DNA from: Simmondsia chinensis
Taxonomy: Eukaryota; Streptophyta; Magnoliopsida; Caryophyllales; Simmondsiaceae
Direction: 5' to 3'
Assembly (NCBI GenBank): GCA_018398585.1
Contig: JAGTTD010000001.1
Coordinates: 14,076,501 to 14,140,500 of the forward strand
DNA length: 64,000 nucleotides
The notes beneath the pieces were generated by a model. The model did no database searches, had not been told where the DNA came from, and saw only the letters and a list, made by a program, of their open reading frames with translations. Positions within the stretch are counted from its first letter, which is position 1. Each line of letters opens with the position of its first letter. This document shows positions 47,032 to 56,869 of the stretch, one piece after another. A program made the position numbers and the translations under genes.

Positions 47032-47906
47032 TGTTGGATATATTTTTTACCTTAAAATTAACATATGTGAAATATAAAAATGAGAAAAGAAAAGGAGAAA
47101 AATAAAAGGAAAAAAGAAAACTGAAAGAGAATTGGGAAGTTCACTTTTACAAATCATGAAGGGGTATGGGAGAAGGCTTGTAAGAGTTAGAAAGTTTGCT
47201 TCCATAAGTTATAGGGCATAGCAATGGCATGGTGGAGCATAGGTTGTGTCAACTTTTTTCTTGGTTTATGTTGCTATAAATAGAGAGTAAAGAAACATAC
47301 CGAGAGCCTCAAGGGCTCCCGCCTACACAGGGTCAGAGGGGGAGGGGGGGGAGGGATGTACGCAGCCTTCCCCCTTCAGGGTGTTAACCTGAAGAGAGAT
47401 TGTTTCCCAGTGCCCCCAACCTGAGGGTGAGGACTTCCCAGGAGGTCACCCATCCTGGTACTACTCTCGCTCAAGCACGCTTAACTTCGGAGTTCTGTGG
47501 AATATAGAGAGTGTTGGGTGAAATAAAAGAGTAGAGTTTTGTGGAATATAGAGAAAGAAGAGAGCTATGCAGAGAAGAAGAAAAAAAATGTAGTGAGGAA
47601 TTGGTTTTTGTCAAAGGGTGGAGAGTATGAGAAAAAAATCATTGTGAGGTTTTTGTGAGATGTTGAGTGGGATTTACCGGAGTATAAAGGAAGTCATACT
47701 CAAGTGCCTTGATTGAGAATTGAGAGAGCTTTTATAGCTTCCTTTATCTAAAGTTGCATTGCACGAGGAGTAGTGGCTTGCTGTACAAAGCTACTTGTGC
47801 GAGGGATGGTGGTCTGCCGTTCACTGATACATTGTGCAAGGGCTTGTGGCCTGTCGTTCAAAGCTACATTGTGGGAAGGCTGGTGATTTGCCATGCCATA
47901 GTCACA
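47032..47906 (+). repeat. LTR1 of the tandem element, left part
   Basis: Aligns to LTR2 (50713 onward) apart from SINE copy 2 (47289-47503). It is interrupted at 47907 by the 2.1 kb insertion and resumes at 50053-50265. Confidence 0.82.
47289..47503 (-). mobile_element. 5S rRNA-headed SINE, copy 2 (5'-truncated)
   Basis: On the minus strand it starts within the 5S part (AGAACTCCGAAGTTAAGCGTG), continues through the same middle and Au-like end, and lacks the first ~40 bp seen in copies 1 and 3. It is flanked by ATAGAGAGT at 47280-47288 and 47504-47512. It interrupts LTR1, giving a clean empty-site comparison with LTR2 and LTR3. Confidence 0.75.
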
Positions 47907-50052
47907 TGTTATAGTTGGTGTCCTAGGGAACCCAATTTATGTGAACATTTTTGAATAAAAGTTGTTTATCATCGTTTTTTTGTTTACAAGTTCATTATTG
48001 TGCATGTAATGTTATTTTTTTTTCAAAGCACGTACCATGAGATGGGCGAAGTCCTTAAATGACATTTGGGATATCTGTTTCAGTGGAAGATGTGATTATG
48101 CCACATATAGACCAATAACAGATTAAAATGTTATGTAATAATTAGTTTATAGACAACGATAAGTTTGGGCTACTTATCTGTTAAGAATATAATTTAACAT
48201 TTAGATAACTTAGCTTGGTTATGAGGATAGTGGTCAAGAATGTTATGTTGGTATATTACAATGAGATTATTCACTGAATTGGACCAAGTGACTTGCCCGT
48301 TTCTGCAGTACTATCAGAAGTGAGCAACTCATATATTTTTGTTTATATAATGACACTAAATCCGGGAAATAGTCTTGAACCAATGCATGGAATATTAGTT
48401 ACTTTGATACCCTAAAACGATCAGTTTATAACGTCTAACCGGGATCTTAAATTCGTTGGGTAATTGCATGAAAGTGTAGTGGGAGCGGATATTTTACTAG
48501 GAATCTACAATGTAGAATGTCCCCTTAGTTGATCCACAAGTATTTGAATTTATTCCAGAAACTTTGGCCAGAACATTTCATATGTTTGACATTTGGAAAT
48601 AGTACAGAAGTGTTTTTCTATATTAGTGAATTATTCAAAAACAACGAGTAGAGAACTAAGAAGGCAAAGTGAGAAAGAATAACAATAGTAGTTCAAGTTA
48701 TTTTTTTCATGGACATTCAATAGAGAAGTCAATTGTGAGTAAACTATAACAGAAAATTTAACGAACAAATATATTTGTTTCCAGAGTGTAGTAGAACTTA
48801 TTTAGCGGAATTAAGTTTTATTAAATAGTAATTAATTGTTATCATGAGATGATAATAAGATTTGACCCATTTGGAGCCAGGAATAAATTGTCCCTAAGGT
48901 CTTTGCAGCAGCCTCTAAATTATGCATCTTAACAAATCAGGAGAATTCATGAGATGAATTATTTATTCAATAATAGTATAAATTTTTTTTATTTTTACTT
49001 TTTTTTCATACCCAGTGCCTCAAGGGCTCCCATCTACTCAGGATCTGGGGGGCGGAAGTACGCAGCCTTCTCCCTTCAGGGTGTCAACCTGAAGAGAGGC
49101 TATTTCTCAGTGCCCCCAACTTGAAGGCGAAGACTTCACAGGAGGTCACCCATCCTGATACTACTCTCGCCCAAGCACGCTTAACTTCGAAGTTCTAATG
49201 GGATCCGGTGACAGCGTGTTAGTGCCCTCTTTGTTTTTTTTTTTATTATTTTTACTATACCCAATAATTCATGAGATGAATTTATACTAAAAATAATAAA
49301 ATAGCAATAACAATAAAACAAAGGAAAATACGAAAATCGCACTTCAGCCAATTAGCGTGCTACACGTGTCGCGCGCTGACTAGCACTAGGGGGCAATCCA
49401 CGTCACCCCCATGAGCCAACCAAGGCGCGACACATGTTGCACTCTGGGAGACCCCAGGGGATTGATCCGCGCCGTTAGACGCGAACCAATCACAAGGTGA
49501 CGGGGAATTTTTATGCGTGTTGATTTCGTGTGTTTTGGATAATTATCTTGGTACTTTTACTTATTAAGAGTTCTATTTTTTTGTTTTTTAAATTTAATGG
49601 GTCAGTTTTTTAGCCTCCTATACAAATCAAAAGCTAACTCATTAGGGTTTAAGTAATTCATTCGGCTCTAACCGATTTTTCAATTAGAGAATTGAAAAGG
49701 CAAAGTCTCTCTCCCGTTAGTTCTTAAAAGTTGTTTTTAAAAGAACTACTTGATTTTACGACGCCCACATCCGGTGCAAGTCGGGATTGTGGAGAAGATC
49801 TCGAAGGTGTCGTTGGAGCATCTTTTCACTTGCAGTCTAAAACGAGGTATGAGATTTATTTACTAATATTTTTAAATTTGTATTTAATTATTTTTCATGA
49901 TTTTGTCCACCATGCTATGCATTGTTATGCTTAATTAGAGCTGAAAACATGTAAATATTTAAAATTATGAATTTTAAATTATAATTCCGTTGCGCTAGAT
50001 CCAATCGTTATGATTAATTTTAGTTTATGAAATTAAAATGGCCCACCCAACA
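47907..50052 (+). mobile_element. 2.1 kb insertion, possibly a solo LTR
   Basis: The ends are TGTTATAGTTGG and CCACCCAACA. The flanks TCACA (47902-47906) and TCACT (50053-50057) look like a 5 bp duplication with one change. No coding domain was found. A GC-richer, ACGTG-containing stretch at 49330-49500 followed by a leader-like CT-rich stretch and a GAGGTATGAG donor-like word resembles an LTR promoter and leader. Removing SINE copy 3 leaves about 1.9 kb. The solo-LTR reading is inference. Confidence 0.5.
49000..49245 (-). mobile_element. 5S rRNA-headed SINE, copy 3 (longest)
   Basis: Minus-strand copy with the full head (GTCACCGGATCCCATTAGAA, then GAAGTTAAGCGTGC and GGATGGGTGACCTCC), middle CTTCAGGTTGACACCCTGAA, Au-like end, and a terminal GGGTATGAAAAAAAA. 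It is flanked by 11 bp TTATTTTTACT at 48989-48999 and 49246-49256. The short A tail and variable duplication are SINE hallmarks. Confidence 0.8.
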
Positions 50053-50265
50053 TCACTTTGATGACGGTGATGACGAAATTGTATAAAAGGTTTGGAGATT
50101 ACAATTAGATATTATAATTCTTAGATTTTAGAGTGGATGAGATATTCATTTGGGTCTTGTAGTTTTTTCATATAATTGAGAGAATTCGGGTGTGTTGATT
50201 TTTAGTTGCCTTTTGATGATTTTTTTTTGCTTCCATTGTGCTTGAATGTGTGATTCTTCCCAGCA
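50053..50265 (+). repeat. LTR1 of the tandem element, right part
   Basis: Continues LTR1 from the GATGAT-rich point to TTCCCAGCA at 50265, matching 51320-51548 of LTR2. Confidence 0.78.
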
Positions 50266-50712
50266 AGTGGTATAACAGCCATGTTGAGAAAGTTTTATGG
50301 GAAGAGGAAAACCAAATCTGGAAGAGGTGAACTGTCAAGGACGCTTTGTGTGCTTGGAGGTGATAATGTTTCCGGCGACAATGGCCTAATGTTGAACGAT
50401 GGTCTAGCAGCCAAAGGTGAAGTCGAAGTGAAGAGTTGTAGTGTAGAAAGCTCGCTGCGCAAAGATGGTTGGCGGTGTTGCTGAACGTGCGTGGTCATAG
50501 TGGTTCTGTGGTGGTTAGTGGTGGCCCGTGGATGATGCTGATAGTGGCCGACGGTGGGGCTAGTGCGATGATGCTTTTTTGGGGGATATGTTAGGTTTTC
50601 TTTTGAAGAAGAAGATAAGGGAAAAAAAAAGGTAAAAGAGAGAAAAAAATTAATGTTAGAAAGTGAAAAAACAAAATTGAGTGTTAGGAAATTAAGTTTG
50701 AGGGGGGAGATT
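50266..50712 (+). other. Internal region 1 of the tandem element
   Basis: 447 bp between LTR1 and LTR2. It opens with the degenerate primer site and ends with the polypurine tract TTGAGGGGGGAGATT. A 67-codon open frame at 50281-50484 has no recognisable domain and may be chance. Confidence 0.65.
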
Positions 50713-51548
50713 TGTTGGGAATATTTTTTACCTTAAAATTAATATATGTGAAATATAAAAAGAAAAAAAGAAAAAAGAGAAAAAGAAAAAGAAAAAATGA
50801 AAAAGAATTGCAAAGTTCACATTCACAAGTCATGTAGGGGTATGGGAGAAGGCTTGTAAGTGTTCGAAATTTTACTTCCATAAGTTATAGGGCATGACCA
50901 TGGCATGGTGTAGCATTGGTTGTGTCATCTTTTATCTTGGTTTATTTTGTTATAAATAGAGCATGTTGATGAAGTAAAGGTGTAGAGTTGTGTGGAGTGT
51001 AGAGAAAGAAGAGAGTTCCATATAGAAGAAGAAAAAAATGTAGTGAGGAATTGGGTTTTTTTTAGAGGGTGCCCAGGGGGCATCGGGATAGGGGGGAGTA
51101 TGAAAGAAAATGATTGTGAGTTTTTGTGAGATGTTGAGTGGGATTCACTCGGGTGCCTTGATTGAGAGTTGAGAGAGTTTTTGTAGCTTTCTCTATCCAA
51201 AGTTGTGTTGTGCGAGGGCTGGTAGCTTGTCGTACAAAGCTACATTGTGCAAGAGCTGGTGGCTTGCTGTTCAAAGCTACATAATGGGAGGGTTTGTGTT
51301 TCGTCATGCAATAGTCACATTAATGATGATAATGATGATGATGATGATGAAATTGTATAGGAGGTTTGGAGATTATAATTCCTAGATTTCATAGTGGATG
51401 AGGAACGCGTTTATGTCTTGTGTATTTTCCCTCTAGTTAAGAGAGAATTTCTGCATAAATTTTGGTGTGCTGATTTTTTGTTGCTTTTTGTATATATTTA
51501 TATATTTTTTTGCTTCCGTTGTGCATGAATGTGTGATTCTTCCCAACA
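50713..51548 (+). repeat. LTR2 of the tandem element (complete, 836 bp)
   Basis: Starts TGTTGGGAATATT and ends CTTCCCAACA. It contains TATA-like GTTATAAATAGAGC near 50950 and a (GAT)n run at 51323-51352. Confidence 0.82.
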
Positions 51549-51637
51549 AGTGATATAAGAGCCAAGTTAAGAAAGTTTTATGGGAGAGGAGAACTAGATA
51601 TGGAAGAGGTGAATTGTCAAGGAGACTTTGTGTGCGT
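51549..51637 (+). other. Start of a second internal copy
   Basis: This repeats the beginning of the internal region at 50266 (primer site, AGAAAGTTTTATGGGA, GAATTGTCAAGGAGACTTTG) and then breaks off. Confidence 0.7.
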
Positions 51638-52160
51638 AAAGTTTTATCGAGCATTTCTAACCCTTGTTCGAACTCGATCCGACAAGAATACAGTGTATTT
51701 AATACTCTGCTCGGCTCAGCTCGTTAGGCTTATTGAACCGAGTCAAGCTCGTTATCAAGTTGAGTCGAGCTTGTTATTGAGTCGAGTCGAGCTCATTATC
51801 GAGCCCAATCGAGTTTAAAACCGAGCCAAGCTTGCAATCAAGTCGAGCTCATTAACGAGCCAAACTTTTTAAGCTATTATCAAACTATTTTTGAACTAAT
51901 ACCAACTATTATAGAGCTCATAACGAGCCTTTAACGAGCTGATATCGAGCCCCTTAGCGAGCTCTTATCTAGCCTTTATCAAACTGTTCGTGAACAATAG
52001 TGAGCAGAGCATCCCCCTTGTTTGAACTGGGCTTGTTAAGCTTCTCGAGCCTGCTCGAATTCGGCTCGATAAGCTATTGAGCCCTCCTAATGAACACGAA
52101 CGAGCCCTAATTGATTTCGAACACGAGTAGCTCATCGAACGCTCTATTCGTTTACACCCC
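51638..52160. repeat. CGAGC-rich segment, transposon-like
   Basis: About 520 bp packed with irregular GAGCTCGTTA / TCGAGCC words on both strands. It ends TTCGTTTACACCCC, a terminus seen in plant MITE-like elements. It replaces the rest of the second internal region and the left part of LTR3. The left end is not clearly an inverted copy of the right end. Confidence 0.45.
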
Positions 52161-52850
52161 TCGTTATAGGTCATGGCCATGGTATGGTGGAACATAGGCT
52201 GTGTCATCTTTTGCCTTAGTTTATTTTGTTATAAATAGAGCATGTTAGGAAAGTAAAGGAGTAGAGTTGTGTGAAGTGTAGAGAAAGAAAAGACTTATAT
52301 AGAGAAGAAGAAAAATATAGTGAGGAATTGTGTTTCGTCAAAGGGTGCCGAGGGACACCCATATAGGGAGAGAGTATGAGAGAAAATGATTATGTGGGTT
52401 TTTATGAGATGTTGAGTGGGGTTCATCCGAGTATGAAGGGAGTCATACTCGGGTGCCTGGATTGAGAGTTAAGAGTTTGCAAAATTGTGCTGTGTGAGGG
52501 ATGATGGCTAGCTATGTAAAGCTACATTGTGCGAGAACTGGTGGCTTGCTATTCAAAGCTACATTTTGAGAGGGCTGTTGGCTTGCTATTCAAAGCTACA
52601 TTTTGCGAGGGCTGTTGGCTTGTCGTGCAATAGTTACATTAATGATGATGATAATGATGAAATCGCATAAGGGTTCGAGGGTTATAATTAGATATTGTAA
52701 TTTCTAAATTTCATAGTGGAACCCATTGGTTTGGTGGTTTTTCCATCTAGTTGAACGAGGGTTTCCACGTAAATTTTGTTGTTTTGATTTTCGTTGCTTT
52801 TTGTTGAATTTTCACTTTTGTTGTACTTGATTGTGTGAATCTTCCCAACA
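52161..52850 (+). repeat. LTR3 of the tandem element (left-truncated)
   Basis: Matches LTR2 from GTTATAGGnCATGnCCATGG to the terminal TTCCCAACA at 52850, followed by the AAATT duplicate. Confidence 0.8.
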
Positions 52851-52855
52851 AAATT

Positions 52856-53790
52856 CATCATCCAAATAAAAAACATAAAATATTTTCAAGATGAGCACCA
52901 ATATTTATGGGGCATAGTAAATTTACAAATATCTAACATTTTTTTGAGCAATTACGTTTAGTAATTATTTTCACTAAATTTTTGATAATATAGTTTGGTA
53001 TTGCAATATATGCACTCCTTCACTATTTATATGTTTAGTGTTGAGGGCATGAATACCCACATTGATAATAACATCAAAATATTAACAAAAATGATGAAAA
53101 TTAGAAATTATACAACATTACAATAAAATTGAATATTTTCAAGAATTAATATTTTCTAGATGAAGTGGTTTCTTTCTTATAATAAAAAAAGGCGTACCGT
53201 GAAATAGGCAAGAGCATTTTAGCCCTCGCTATTGCGAAGAGCACATATGCTCTAAACTTGTCTAATACAATCAAAAACACCATAATTCATCCACCTTTAC
53301 AATCAAAAACACAAAAAGTCAAATATATAGACCAAATTCATTAGAACACCCCTGAATATCTTTTGAGCATAAGATTCAATGAACAAAAAATAGAGCATAT
53401 ATTCAATTTGTTGTTGAAATTATCTCCTTGTCCTTCGGAACATGTCTGCCTATGGAAATGAGTTATAGTGGCCTCATTGTCAACAATGGGCACTATTCCA
53501 TGTGAAACAAGTTCAATCAAAGGATCATGTTCTTAGGTGTCTTCATATTGAATTTGCCTTTTGACCTATAATGAGTCAACAATATATTGCTATGTTCACA
53601 GGAAGAAAAAAATTGTCTTCCTTGAAAAGGGGAGCATAAGTTAGCTAAACATCTAATAAATATATATCAATCGCTTGCCAAGTGTTAACTGAGATTGTGG
53701 TGTTGAGAAATGCGTTTGTAGGCCTTCATTTTGAGAATCAAGTTGTACCTTTTTGTAATAGATTTTATTATGATATTTACCACCACATAA
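52856..53790. other. Unassigned AT-rich DNA
   Basis: No supported gene. On the minus strand, 53400-53560 has short readable stretches (PIVDNEATITHFH) that may be the degraded C-terminus of the adjacent MuDR-like element, but this is weak. Confidence 0.3.
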
Positions 53791-53799
53791 GCTATAAGT

Positions 53800-54980
53800 A
53801 ACCGTTCTCCTTTTTAGCTTACCTTGCCAGTCTTCTTTGGCTTATCCACTTCTTTCCTTCTATTCTTCTTTGGCCCATGCATGCATTTGATACAAACGGG
53901 TGGTTTAATTAGCCATCTTTTAATGCTCAACTATAATTATTCCCCATTTAATGGTTTCGTAACATATGGATAGGCTTTTAGTTATTGGTCCATTGTGAAC
54001 CATGATGATACATATGCCAATAGTTCATATCTATGGGACCATATAGTTGCAACGACTAAGCACAAGGAATATCAGACAAATTCCAAGCTCTACATGTACA
54101 TGTCTTTTCTACTAAGTCCACATTATACTTCTCGCTCCACAATCCACTATTAACTTCAAAACACAACTACCTATTAAGTTCAACATGCCACTTCTCTTAT
54201 TTTTGGATTTATCCAATGTTGCAAGAATTCTTGGACATAATATAAGATCCTTTTTACCTATTTCGTCTCTCTTTCTCCACAACCATTGTATGAAAACCTC
54301 CTGAATATCCTCTAACATACTATGACTTACTCCGAGCTTCAAGGATGGTACCATTGAAAACCTCATTTATTTTTGTCAACTGGGTCACAAAAAGAATGAG
54401 TAGGGGAAAAAAGCTGCTAACCAATACTTGGGAGGAGTGCTTTCTTGCAAAATAAGTAGTAGTTGCTTAATTTATCCCTTGATGCCCTTTGAGAACATCT
54501 TGAAATTGATTAGGATAGGTAGACTTGGCCAACCTCTAGGATAATTAATGATATAATAGTCTTTTCCACCTTTTCCTTAAATTTGCATAGACATGCCATG
54601 CGCAATATGTTCAACTAAAGAAAAGAGTTCATCAATAGCATTTATCAACCCTTACAACTACAAATTTGAAGTGAAAACATAATAGAAACAAGATTACAAT
54701 TCATGAAAGAATATATAATACATCCATTTTGTCGGTCTGAAATCAGTCCATCTATCCCTACCAAGTTTAAAGTTATTGTTCAAATGTTGTCAAACTAAAA
54801 CCATGACGTATGCTTTTTCCTTTCAGTTATAACACAAGTAATTGGAAACATTAGATTATGTCCATCTCTACCAATAGCTGCTAGGAGTTGACTTAAAACC
54901 CAACATTTTGAGAAACACCATTCAAGCCAATCACCTTTCTATAAACTTATGACAAAAATATGTATTTTAAGTCTCCCTTT
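53800..54980 (-). pseudogene. MuDR-like (MULE) transposase relic
   Basis: Read on the minus strand through broken frames, in correct order: LLAAIGRDGHNLMFPI (core, near 54880), LVGIDGLISDRQNG, HVYANLRKRWKRLL-like, PPKYWLAAFFPYS, CDPVD, NEVFNGTILEAR, the open stretch MLEDIQEVFIQWLWRKRDE, a SWIM-type zinc finger (VDLVEKTCTCRAWNLSDIPC near 54100) and a tail KNRRKEVDKPKKTGK. These are hallmarks of plant Mutator-like transposases. Terminal inverted repeats could not be found, and many stops are present. Confidence 0.72.
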
Positions 54981-55052
54981 CTCCATTCTATCTCTAAAAT
55001 TTAAACTTCTCTCTAAAAAAAAAAAAAAAAAAACCAAGTTATTGGCCGCGCT

Positions 55053-55089
55053 GGGCCGAAAATGGCTGGAGGAGAGCCATTTTCGGCCC
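55053..55089. other. Perfect 15 bp stem hairpin after a poly(A) run
   Basis: GGGCCGAAAATGGCT at 55053-55067 and its exact complement at 55075-55089 are separated by seven bases. An uninterrupted A-run precedes it at about 55016-55033. The function is unknown; it may mark a transposon end. Confidence 0.6.
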
Positions 55090-56515
55090 CCTCATTTTCT
55101 CTCGTAGTGCATTTCTACCTCCTAATTTTCCTTTTCCTAAGTTCATGGTCTTGAAAGGGGTGTGCTGGTGTTTGCCATGTCTAAGATTAGGAGAAGTGGT
55201 GGAGATGCAGTGGTCGAGCTTGGCATGTGGTGGTGGAGATTTGGAGAGTGGAGGTCCATTCTAGTGTGTTCTCTTTTTTAGCTAAGTTTTCACCCATTTC
55301 TTTATTTTTGAGTATTGTAAGGTTTCAAGGGGCAATGGAGGTTGGGAGTGGAGAGCTGGGCTGTGGGTGGCCATTGGAGGATTTGGGGTGGTGAAGGCGT
55401 TTTCGATTGCCATTGTGAGTCATCGTGTAAGCCCACTAGTTTCGTTGATAGGCAACAAGTGTGGGTGCATTTATGTATTATCCAGGCCACAAAGGTCCCA
55501 CTAGAACCATGTTGGACTGGGGAGTTATTTTTGTCTGTGGGTTGCTGGGAAAAGAGATGTGTCTATTATTTTAGATCCAAGTATTTAATTTATTTCCCCT
55601 GTTTTGGATTAAGAGGTTTTGGTGGTATTGGTGTTTGCGGGTTTAAAATTATGGTAGGGGTCTTGGTTGAGTTTAGGCTTGCATTGGCAGCTTTCAGTGC
55701 CTGTAGTTCGAAAGTGGTTTTGGATCCCAATTATCTAGGAGGCTTTCAATGTCCTTTCACTTATTGGAATGGCGTTGTATGGGATGCTCCAGAGGTGACT
55801 GAAGGGCTGGGTGCCTGGTGGATGTCATGGTCTTAATGGTGTTGAAGGGGTTTGTGTATCGGGTGTTTGTGGGGTGGCGTGCTCCAAAGATGGATGTCGA
55901 CTTCAAATTTTGGGCTTTAGTTCCAGTTGAACGTGGTGGTCGGGATCTCGATGGGTTCTAGAACGGTTGGGATATTGTCAAGTGTTAAGCGTGGTGACTG
56001 TGGGCGGGTGTCAATTGCAGTGATGGGCATCACGTTGTGTGCCAGAAGTGGTGAATGTGGGTCTCAGTGGCAAGCTAAAGCGTGGTTGTTTGGTTGGATG
56101 ATGTGCTGGTTTCAACTACATGTTGGACCTTTCGGTGGTGTTATGGTAATGAAATAACGTATTGGGTATTTGTGGTGTTGAGTGTTGGGAAGGTGTCTTT
56201 GCAGTGTCCTAGGTTACAATTTAATTGATGTACAATTGAAATCATCTAGCGAAGCAGAGATCGACACTCGATATTCCTTCAAAGATTCACCTGGTAGGGA
56301 AGGATAAATTGACCTTTCACTTAGGCCTTTTGGATAAATTATCATCATAAAGAGAGTTAACACCTTACTGTCCTCTATCGTTCATTCTCCTCAAAACTAA
56401 GGCTTCATAAGAACTACGATTTCAACTGTTTTTCATACGAGAGAGCTGAATTAGAAACAAAGTAAACACTGTAATTAAATAATGATATTGCGCAGCAGAA
56501 GAGAGAGCAAAATAC
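55090..56515. other. Unassigned G-rich (plus strand) segment
   Basis: The plus strand is rich in GGTGG/TGGTG words and holds a 164-codon open frame at 55342-55836 with no recognisable domain. The rest has no supported feature. Codon content looks like chance low-complexity coding. The part nearest 56515 would be the intron of the DRG fragment. Confidence 0.35.
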
Positions 56516-56557
56516 CTCATCTTCAATATCTTTGATTTTCTGCATCACGATTGCCAT
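56516..56557 (-). pseudogene. First exon of a DRG-type GTPase gene (fragment)
   Basis: On the minus strand ATG at 56557 opens MAIVMQKIKDIEDE, which matches the conserved N-terminus of plant developmentally regulated GTP-binding proteins (family knowledge). It is followed directly by a GTATTT donor, as expected for a first exon. Upstream on the same strand there is a leader and a TATA-like ACTATAAACCCC near 56660. The rest of the gene (the GTPase domain) was not found in the window, so this is a captured or rearranged 5' fragment. Confidence 0.55.
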
Positions 56558-56869
56558 TTTCACTAAATCAAATAAACTTCTTCACAGTATCTAGTGATGG
56601 AAGCAAAATGAAGGTTTATTCTAGACTGCAAGTTCAGGTTCGATATCAAAAGCTGGGGTTTATAGTAGTGATACTCGATTCCTAAATAATAGGAGGGTGA
56701 TAGTTGGCGACTTGTTGATGATATTGAGAAATTTTGGTGTCAAGGAATTTAGTTGACTATTTGAGGTGGTATCTTTGATTTTATTGAAGTTTAAAAGTTG
56801 TTTGACAATGTGGTTTCTTAAATGATGTAGGTATAGGTTAAGATCAGTGACAGGGGTGAAACACTAGCA

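Larger units (their letters stand above)
47032..52850 (+). mobile_element. Non-autonomous LTR element with three tandem LTRs
   Basis: The order is LTR1, 447 bp internal, LTR2, internal start, rearranged segment, LTR3 (3' part). LTR ends are TGTTGGGA...TCCCAACA. The whole is bounded by AAATT at 47027-47031 and 52851-52855. Internal copies begin with degenerate tRNA-Met primer sites (TGGTATAACAGCC at 50268, TGATATAAGAGCC at 51551). No protease, RT or integrase is encoded. LTR1 hosts SINE copy 2 and a 2.1 kb insertion. Confidence 0.82.

Noticed and set aside
45478..49245. Functional 5S rRNA genes
   Set aside because: The 5S similarity covers only part of the gene, is mutated, and is fused to SINE-like sequence with direct repeats. 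No tandem 5S array or terminal T-run typical of 5S genes follows the 5S part.
45478..49245. Cassandra-type TRIM LTRs carrying 5S sequence
   Set aside because: No TG...CA termini, no primer site and no pair of LTRs were found, and the target duplications vary from 9 to 11 bp. It is kept as the main alternative to be tested.
55342..55836. 164-codon open frame as a host gene
   Set aside because: The sequence is G-rich low complexity with no recognisable domain, no intron structure and no clear promoter.
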